From Mesorhizobium sp. (lineage in GTDB: Bacteria; Pseudomonadota; Alphaproteobacteria; Rhizobiales; Rhizobiaceae), in assembly GCA_019509685.1 (NCBI GenBank), contig JAEKLU010000316.1, forward strand, positions 1 to 5,459: a stretch of 5,459 bases of DNA, given 5' to 3'. The translations under genes were made by a program, and so were the position numbers. Shown here in pieces: positions 1 through 3,866 of this stretch. Numbering within the stretch: position 1 is the first letter of the stretch; each line of letters begins with the position of its first letter. The notes below the pieces were generated by a model, which ran no database searches, had not been told where the DNA came from, and saw only the letters and a list, made by a program, of their open reading frames with translations.

Positions 1-1
1 G

Positions 2-208
2 GCGAATGTCAAGATTGCGAGCATGCGCCAATATGCCGACATCCTCACCAGCGCCGCCCGCAAGGGCTGGACCTACGCGCCGGCGGCTATCGACAGCGGC
101 TCGAAGCGGCATTTCGAGGAGATGAAGCTACAACTGACCGCCGCCGGCTTCGAGATTGTGCCTGTCGGTGTCCAGCAGCGATGCTCCCACGACGTAGCAA
201 GCAAATAG
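2..208 (+). CDS. 3' end of an unrecognised protein (5' truncated by the window edge)
   Basis: The reading frame is open from the first bases of the window and ends at TAG 206-208, so about 68 C-terminal residues are visible. An internal ATG at 23 exists, but the frame continues upstream of it (ANVKIAS before the Met), so 23 is probably not the true start. Third positions are mostly G or C, as expected for a real gene here. The visible part reads as alternating helix and strand (helix around QYADILTSAARKG, then a long helix RHFEEMKLQLTAAG, then a strand FEIVPVGV), which suggests the end of a soluble alpha/beta domain. There is no membrane segment. The last residues (QQRCSHDVASK) look less like a conserved fold and may be a variable tail. 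I do not recognise the family and assign no function. The terminator-like hairpin at 268-307 follows it. Confidence 0.6.
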   Translation, partial: ANVKIASMRQYADILTSAARKGWTYAPAAIDSGSKRHFEEMKLQLTAAGFEIVPVGVQQRCSHDVASK

Positions 209-224
209 GGGATGCGGCGCCCTC

Positions 225-245
225 CTCTCGCCCTGTGTGGGAGAG
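225..245. other. Small intergenic hairpin
   Basis: CTCTC at 225-229 pairs with GAGAG at 241-245. After a two-base bulge (230-231), CC 232-233 pairs with GG 239-240 around a TGTGT loop. It lies 16 bases after the stop of the truncated left-hand gene. No T tract follows, so it is not a classical intrinsic terminator. It could be part of a larger intergenic repeat or simply a chance fold. Confidence 0.3.
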
Positions 246-267
246 ACGTCACGCCGTGCCGCGCCTG

Positions 268-320
268 AAGCGCGTCGCGCTGAAACGGATTCAGACGACG
301 CGCTTTTAAGTCTTTGTTTT
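268..320 (+). terminator. Probable intrinsic terminator for the left-hand gene
   Basis: The GC-rich stem with arms 268-277 and 296-305 runs directly into TTTT (304-307), followed by AAGTCTTTGTTTT. This is a strong stem plus T-rich tract in plus orientation, 59 bases after the stop codon at 208. It therefore fits Rho-independent termination of the truncated plus-strand gene. In minus orientation no T tract follows the stem, so the signal is directional. The same bases form the left half of the repeat element. Confidence 0.5.
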
Positions 321-368
321 GACGCATGTCGTCGTCCCGGAACCGCTGCACGCCTCTGGGCGACATGC
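268..368. repeat. Two-hairpin intergenic repeat element (rhizobial dispersed-repeat type)
   Basis: Two stem-loops are arranged in tandem. The first has perfect 10-base arms, AAGCGCGTCG at 268-277 and CGACGCGCTT at 296-305, with an inner stem CTGAA 280-284 / TTCAG 290-294 around an ACGGA loop. The second has perfect 8-base arms, GCATGTCG at 324-331 and CGACATGC at 361-368. After a four-base bulge it continues with an inner stem CCCGGA 336-341 / TCTGGG 355-360 that includes one G-T pair. A T-rich linker (TTTTAAGTCTTTGTTTT, 304-320) joins them. From memory this arrangement and wording resemble a small palindromic element found between genes in many Rhizobiales, possibly of the RIME type. The exact family name is not certain. 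Its right end touches the stop codon of the VOC gene. Confidence 0.6.
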
Positions 369-369
369 A

Positions 370-789
370 TTAGAAACTGATCTCCACCGCCGCGGCGCTA
401 CGCCCGGCCTCGCCATGGAACACCGCCTCGATGTTGTTGCCGTCGGGGTCGAGCAGGAAGCAGGCATAGTAGCCGGGGTGGTAGTGGCGCTCGCCCGGCG
501 CGCCATTGTCCTTACCCCCGGCGGCGAGGCCCGCCTGGTAGAAAGCATCGACCATGGCGCGGTCCTTGGCCTGGAAGGCGAGATGGTGGCGGCCGGTGAG
601 CACGCCGAGCGCGGCGCGGCTGTCGGCGCTGGAGATGAACAATTCGTCGGCCCAGAAATAATCCTGCGCCTCGCCGCCGATCGGAATGCCCAGCACCTCG
701 AAGATGGCGCCGTAAAAGCGCCGGCTGGCCTGCAGGTCGCGCACCACAAGCTGGACGTGATCGATGAGCCGGCCGCGGTAGAGTTGCAT
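370..789 (-). CDS. VOC family (glyoxalase/bleomycin resistance/dioxygenase fold) protein
   Basis: This is a 139-residue single-domain protein of the vicinal oxygen chelate superfamily, a normal length for a two-module VOC monomer. The first beta-alpha-beta-beta-beta module begins at LIDHVQLVVRDLQASRRFY (residues 8-26) and the second near HHLAFQAKD (68-76). It ends with the typical YYACFLLDPDGNNIEAVFHG (107-126). Candidate metal ligands at the family positions are His11, His68 or His69, and Glu121. Members use a divalent metal to act on small substrates or to bind drugs; the substrate here cannot be read from sequence. No signal peptide is present, so it is expected in the cytoplasm. The ATG start is supported by AGGAG (796-800, read on the minus strand) with a six-base spacer. 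The gene is divergent from the MFS transporter, and its TAA stop abuts the repeat at 268-368. The VOC fold is clear; the specific activity is unknown. Confidence 0.9.
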   Translation of the reverse strand: MQLYRGRLIDHVQLVVRDLQASRRFYGAIFEVLGIPIGGEAQDYFWADELFISSADSRAALGVLTGRHHLAFQAKDRAMVDAFYQAGLAAGGKDNGAPGERHYHPGYYACFLLDPDGNNIEAVFHGEAGRSAAAVEISF

Positions 790-813
790 GGGATGCTCCT
801 GATCGAGCGGATC

Positions 814-841
814 AATTTAGAGGGGGGATGTGCCGGGTCAA
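814..841 (-). promoter_or_regulatory. Candidate sigma-70-type promoter of the VOC gene
   Basis: Read on the minus strand, TTGACC (841-836, five of six matches to the -35 consensus) is followed by a 16-base spacer and TAAATT (819-814, four of six matches to the -10 consensus). The -10 box ends 24 bases before the VOC ATG, giving a short leader that includes the AGGAG ribosome site at 800-796. Position and spacing fit well, but there is no experimental support. Confidence 0.45.
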
Positions 842-923
842 TGTGGGGTGCAATTGTTTGCTGACAGGCTGGAAGGTGGGGGGCAGCGCCTTTGCGGGCG
901 CCAGCCAGATATTTCCCCGCAAA

Positions 924-950
924 AATCCGGATAAAAAATGCAACCGGATT
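924..950. promoter_or_regulatory. Inverted repeat in the divergent intergenic region, candidate operator
   Basis: AATCCGG (924-930) and CCGGATT (944-950) form a perfect 7-base inverted repeat around an A-rich 13-base spacer. It lies between the divergent VOC and MFS genes, about 100 bases before the MFS start. The surrounding bases are the most AT-rich of this intergenic stretch, as expected of a promoter region. A dimeric regulator could bind here, but no regulator gene is in the window and chance occurrence is possible. Confidence 0.35.
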
Positions 951-1050
951 GTAGGATCGACTCCCGCACCGCCGTCCTGCGGACGTTAGCGGCATGGTGA
1001 ACCTGGAAAAACCGTGCCGCGTCAAACTGGATGCCTTCGGGAGAAGAACC

Positions 1051-2259
1051 ATGAACCGTTCCTATCGCTGGGTGATCGTCGCGGCGGGCGCGCTGATGAC
1101 CTGTGTGGCGCTCGGCGCCATGTTTTCGCTGGCGATCTTTCTGGAGCCGATGTCGCTCGATACCAACTGGTCGCGCACCGGCATCTCCAGCGCCATGACC
1201 TTGAACTTTCTGGTGATGGGCCTCGGCGGTTTCGCCTGGGGCGCCATCTACGACCGGGTCGGCGCGCGGCCCGTGGTGCTTGCCGGCGCCGTGCTGCTCG
1301 GGCTGTCGCTGGTGGTGGCGAGCCGCGCCTCATCGCTCCTCGTCTTCCAGCTCAGCTATGGCGTCATCGTCGGACTGGCGGCCAGCGCTTTCTTCGCGCC
1401 GATGATCGCGCTGACCACCGCCTGGTTCGACACCAACCGCAGCCTCGCCGTGTCGCTGGTCTCGGCCGGCATGGGCGTGGCGCCGATGACGATCTCGCCC
1501 TTCGCGCGCTGGCTGATCTCGGCCTATGACTGGCGCACCGCCATGTTCGACATCGGCATCATGGCCTGGGTGCTTCTGCTGCCAGCCGTCTTCCTGGTGC
1601 GCCAGCCGCCGGCGGCGGCCGCGGCCAGCGACGGCGCTCCGGCGCCCGCCACCGACGATCCCGGCATGAGTGTGGCCCAAGCGCTGCGCTCGCCGCAATT
1701 CATCGTGCTGGGCCTCACCTTTTTCGCCTGCTGCGCGGCCCATTCCGGCCCGATCTTCCACATGGTGAGCTATGCCATGTCGTGCGGCGTGGCGCCGATG
1801 GCGGCCGTCACAATCTACAGCGTCGAGGGTCTGGCCGGTCTCGGCGGACGCATCCTCTACGGCATCGCCGGCGATCGCCTCGGCGTCAAGCCGGTGCTGG
1901 TCACCGGTCTCGCCATCCAGGCGCTGGTGATCGCGGCTTACCTCGCGGTCGGCAATCTCGAGCAGTTCTACCTTCTGGCCGTCATCTTCGGCGCCACCTA
2001 TGGCGGCGTCATGCCGCTCTACGCGGTGCTGGCGCGCGAATATTTCGGCCTGCGCATCATCGGCACCATACTTGGCGCCGCCACCATGCTTTCCAGCCTC
2101 GGCATGTCGTTCGGCCCGCTCGCGGGCGGCATGATCTACGACGCCTATGCCAGCTATCACTGGCTGTTCATCGGCTCGGCTTTGATCGGCCTCGGTGCCG
2201 CCGGCATCGCGATCGCGTTTCCGCCGCAGCCGAGTAGGCAGCGGCTGCAGGCGGCGTAG
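1051..2259 (+). CDS. MFS transporter, 12 transmembrane helices (oxalate/monocarboxylate-type resemblance)
   Basis: A 402-residue inner-membrane secondary transporter of the major facilitator superfamily. Helix 1 begins around residue 7 (YRWVIVAAGALMTCVALGAM). The MFS motif A loop between helices 2 and 3 is seen as GAIYDRVGAR (64-73), and its C-terminal counterpart as GRILYGIAGDRLGVK (266-280). A proline- and alanine-rich cytoplasmic loop (about 185-206) separates the two six-helix halves. The overall pattern resembles the oxalate:formate antiporter/monocarboxylate group, so a small organic anion is a reasonable guess; the substrate is not determined. I chose ATG 1051 because GGGAG (1039-1043) stands seven bases before it. 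The in-frame ATG at 994 would add 19 residues that do not look like MFS sequence. The gene is divergent from the VOC gene and is followed at once by a perfect 14-bp hairpin. Confidence 0.93.
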   Translation: MNRSYRWVIVAAGALMTCVALGAMFSLAIFLEPMSLDTNWSRTGISSAMTLNFLVMGLGGFAWGAIYDRVGARPVVLAGAVLLGLSLVVASRASSLLVFQLSYGVIVGLAASAFFAPMIALTTAWFDTNRSLAVSLVSAGMGVAPMTISPFARWLISAYDWRTAMFDIGIMAWVLLLPAVFLVRQPPAAAAASDGAPAPATDDPGMSVAQALRSPQFIVLGLTFFACCAAHSGPIFHMVSYAMSCGVAPMAAVTIYSVEGLAGLGGRILYGIAGDRLGVKPVLVTGLAIQALVIAAYLAVGNLEQFYLLAVIFGATYGGVMPLYAVLAREYFGLRIIGTILGAATMLSSLGMSFGPLAGGMIYDAYASYHWLFIGSALIGLGAAGIAIAFPPQPSRQRLQAA

Positions 2260-2265
2260 CGAACA

Positions 2266-2296
2266 ATCTCCTCTCGATGAACCATCGAGAGGAGAT
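2266..2296. terminator. Perfect 14-bp stem-loop just after the MFS stop codon
   Basis: ATCTCCTCTCGATG (2266-2279) is exactly complementary to CATCGAGAGGAGAT (2283-2296), with only AAC between them. The structure starts six bases after the TAG at 2257-2259. This position is typical of a transcription terminator or an mRNA 3'-end stabiliser. No T tract follows on either strand, so it is not a textbook intrinsic terminator. Its right arm contains AGGAG directly followed by ATG 2295, with zero spacing, so that ATG is unlikely to be used. Confidence 0.6.
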
Positions 2297-2393
2297 GTCG
2301 CGCTCAAGCGCGGCGAAAATCCGTTGCCGGAGGCCGGCGAGTGTGAAACGCTCTGCCACATGGCCGGCGGCGCGCCGGCGCGATCCTTGGTCC

Positions 2394-2408
2394 GGGAGCA
2401 TCGCAGTG
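2394..2408 (+). promoter_or_regulatory. Shine-Dalgarno-like site with alternative GTG start for the ankyrin gene
   Basis: GGGAG (2394-2398) stands seven bases before an in-frame GTG (2406-2408). This start would give a 211-residue ankyrin protein with ten extra N-terminal residues (MTASLGAEDP). The ATG at 2436 has only a weak purine stretch (GAAGA) before it. The GTG is therefore a serious rival start, although the extra residues carry no ankyrin signature. Confidence 0.4.
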
Positions 2409-2435
2409 ACGGCAAGCTTGGGCGCCGAAGACCCC

Positions 2436-3041
2436 ATGGGTTGGTCCGACCTGCAGATCGCGGCGGAGAAAGGCGACGCCGAGGCTGTGCGGGCGGCGCT
2501 CGCGGCTGGGGCGGACATCAACCAGGCCGACGAAGACGGCTGGTCGGCGCTGCATCTCGCCGCCCACAATGCACGCATCGCGGCGCTCGAAACCCTGATC
2601 GCGGACCCTGCGATCGACGTCAATTCCAGGAACAAATGGAAGAGCACGCCCCTGAGCCTGGCCGCCGCCAAGGGCCATTACGACTGCATCCAGGCACTAG
2701 TGCGGCACCCCCAGATCGATATCAACGCCCGCGCCGACTATTATGGCCGTACGGCGCTGATCGAAGCGGCAAGGACCGGGCGCCTCGATGCCGTCAGGCT
2801 GCTGGTCGAGCATGGCGCCGACGTCAATGCGGCCGACAAGACGGGGCGAAACAGCGCCCTCATTGAGGCGATCAAGGGGCGGCACTTCGCGGTGGCGGGG
2901 TATCTGCTTGAAACCAGGAAAGTAAACTTCCTCAACAAGGACATGCGGCTCAACGCCCTGATCTGGGCCGGCAGCACCCGCAATGGCGAGCTGATCGAGA
3001 AACTGGACGCCGCCATCCACGGCTTTTTCGAGGGCAAGTGA
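2436..3041 (+). CDS. Ankyrin repeat domain-containing protein
   Basis: From ATG 2436 this is 201 residues made almost wholly of ankyrin repeats. Repeats are visible at about 3-32 (SDLQIAAEKGDAEAVRAAL), 35-65 (GWSALHLAAHN), 69-101 (STPLSLAAAKGHYDCIQAL), 104-134 (GRTALIEAARTGRLDAVRLL) and 137-167 (NSALIEAIKGRHFAVAGYLL). A sixth, poorer one at 170-200 probably caps the array. Such arrays bind partner proteins and have no enzymatic role by themselves. There is no signal peptide or membrane segment, so it is expected in the cytoplasm. The frame is open back to ATG 2277, but that codon lies inside the hairpin, and residues before 2406 are Arg/Ser-rich and look noncoding. I report 2436 because the ankyrin array begins right after it; GTG 2406 is the alternative. 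A membrane protein gene follows after 60 bases in the same direction. Its partner is unknown. Confidence 0.85.
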   Translation: MGWSDLQIAAEKGDAEAVRAALAAGADINQADEDGWSALHLAAHNARIAALETLIADPAIDVNSRNKWKSTPLSLAAAKGHYDCIQALVRHPQIDINARADYYGRTALIEAARTGRLDAVRLLVEHGADVNAADKTGRNSALIEAIKGRHFAVAGYLLETRKVNFLNKDMRLNALIWAGSTRNGELIEKLDAAIHGFFEGK

Positions 3042-3044
3042 GGC

Positions 3045-3066
3045 GCGACGTGTTCGCTCATGTCGC
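3045..3066. other. Imperfect dyad between the ankyrin and membrane-protein genes
   Basis: GCGAC-g-TG (3045-3052) and CA-t-GTCGC (3059-3066) form 8-base arms with one mismatch around a six-base loop (TTCGCT). It begins three bases after the ankyrin stop codon. It could be a weak attenuator, a processing site or an operator for the downstream gene. No T tract follows it, so read-through from the ankyrin gene remains possible. Confidence 0.25.
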
Positions 3067-3101
3067 AGTTCTAATCCACGCTGGCTAAACGACTGAACGC
3101 A

Positions 3102-3815
3102 ATGGCCTTGATTGAACAGGACGCGATGAGCGAGGCGGAAAAGACCGCTAGAGACGAAGCCGCCGCCGACGCGAAGGCCTGTCTCGATTCCGCCGTTTCG
3201 ACGCTGACCCTTCCGGTGCCGCTGTTGATGGGCATCGGCTTCGCCGCCTATTCGCTGGCGACAAAACCCACCCCTTCGGAGGAAGCAAAAGTCTCGCTTG
3301 CCGGGGTCGACGTGCCGCTGGCGATCGCCGTGGTGTTCGTCATGTCGCTGAACGGGTTGTTCTTGCTGCATATTGCCCGGATGGTCTCGCTGCTGCATGC
3401 GGCATGGCTGCAAAACTCGACCAGAGCGGCCGTGGCCAAGGTGCTGCTGCATCAGCCTGACATGTTGAACCCGTTCGCCGGCGCGGCGTCATTCCGCAAC
3501 GGCTTTCCAGGCCCGATCCCATGGCTGCTCGGCCTTGTGCCAAAACTCGCGGCCGGCGCCCTCATCGGGCTTTGCGTCATGTTCCTGGTCTCGGTCGGCG
3601 ACCATTGGCCGGCCGCGGGCGGCACATGGTTCACGATCGCTGTGTTGTTCGCCGTGGCCGTGCACGCGCTGGGCGTGGCGGGGATGATCTTCACGTTGCC
3701 CTGGCTGGTCGTCGACCTCAGCGGCTGGAAATCTCTGGTCCCGCTAACACTCGGCCTGGCGCTCGGCATGTTGGCGGCATGGCGGTTCGATATCGCGATC
3801 GGCACGCCGATCTAG
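3102..3815 (+). CDS. Multi-pass membrane protein of unknown function
   Basis: The product is 237 residues. A charged, Ala/Glu-rich N-terminal segment (about 9-32) is followed by about five hydrophobic stretches: 33-53 (LTLPVPLLMGIGFAAYSLAT), 71-92, 146-166, 174-204 and 211-228. A roughly 50-residue loop between the second and third (VSLLHAAWLQN...GFPGPIPW) is moderately polar and probably holds the functional part. No known motif or catalytic signature is recognised. It should reside in the inner membrane. The start is uncertain. ATG 3102 has no Shine-Dalgarno site. ATG 3126 (MSEAEKTARDE, 229 residues) has AGGA 3118-3121 only four bases upstream and could equally be the start. The ankyrin gene ends 60 bases upstream on the same strand, so co-transcription is possible. 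The downstream antiporter gene converges on it. Confidence 0.75.
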   Translation: MALIEQDAMSEAEKTARDEAAADAKACLDSAVSTLTLPVPLLMGIGFAAYSLATKPTPSEEAKVSLAGVDVPLAIAVVFVMSLNGLFLLHIARMVSLLHAAWLQNSTRAAVAKVLLHQPDMLNPFAGAASFRNGFPGPIPWLLGLVPKLAAGALIGLCVMFLVSVGDHWPAAGGTWFTIAVLFAVAVHALGVAGMIFTLPWLVVDLSGWKSLVPLTLGLALGMLAAWRFDIAIGTPI

Positions 3816-3830
3816 CCGGCATTCGAAGCT

Positions 3831-3858
3831 GCCGATCTCGCCCGCAAGTCAGATCGGC
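3831..3858. terminator. Hairpin in the convergent spacer
   Basis: GCCGATCT (3831-3838) and AGATCGGC (3851-3858) are perfect 8-base inverted arms around a 12-base loop. Three more pairs (GCT 3828-3830 with AGC 3860-3862) are possible past one bulged C. It occupies the 51-base space between the convergent membrane-protein and antiporter genes and could serve both directions. No T tract is present on either side. A second GCCGATCT at 3806-3813, at the end of the membrane-protein gene, could pair with the same right arm instead. Confidence 0.4.
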
Positions 3859-3866
3859 CAGCCGCC

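Noticed and set aside
319..864. A 181-codon plus-strand frame opposite the VOC gene
   Set aside because: It is antisense to a protein with clear VOC signatures, begins inside the repeat element, and has no recognisable domain or ribosome site.
973..985. Short inverted repeat CGTCC-TGC-GGACG upstream of the MFS gene
   Set aside because: Arms of only five bases in GC-rich DNA are weak evidence, and nothing links it to a known operator.
994..1050. Upstream in-frame ATG at 994 as start of the MFS gene
   Set aside because: It would add 19 polar residues without MFS resemblance, while ATG 1051 has GGGAG seven bases upstream and leads directly into helix 1.
306..1052. A 248-codon minus-strand frame overlapping the VOC gene in another frame
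   Set aside because: It is Ser/Arg/Thr/Pro-rich, crosses the VOC promoter and intergenic region, and the VOC frame explains the same DNA.
2363..2379. Short inverted repeat GCCGGCG-GCG-CGCCGGC
   Set aside because: It is pure G/C in a GC-rich background, where 7-base arms of this composition arise easily by chance. No gene boundary or T tract supports a function.
2277..2405. ATG 2277 or 2295 as start of the ankyrin gene
   Set aside because: Both lie in the perfect hairpin after the MFS gene, ribosome-site spacing is wrong, and the predicted residues are Arg/Ser-rich with no ankyrin pattern.
1330..2415. A 361-codon open frame on the minus strand opposite the MFS gene
   Set aside because: It is Arg/His/Asp-rich low-complexity sequence with no recognisable domain, lies antisense to a clear 12-helix transporter, and is typical of shadow frames in GC-rich coding DNA.
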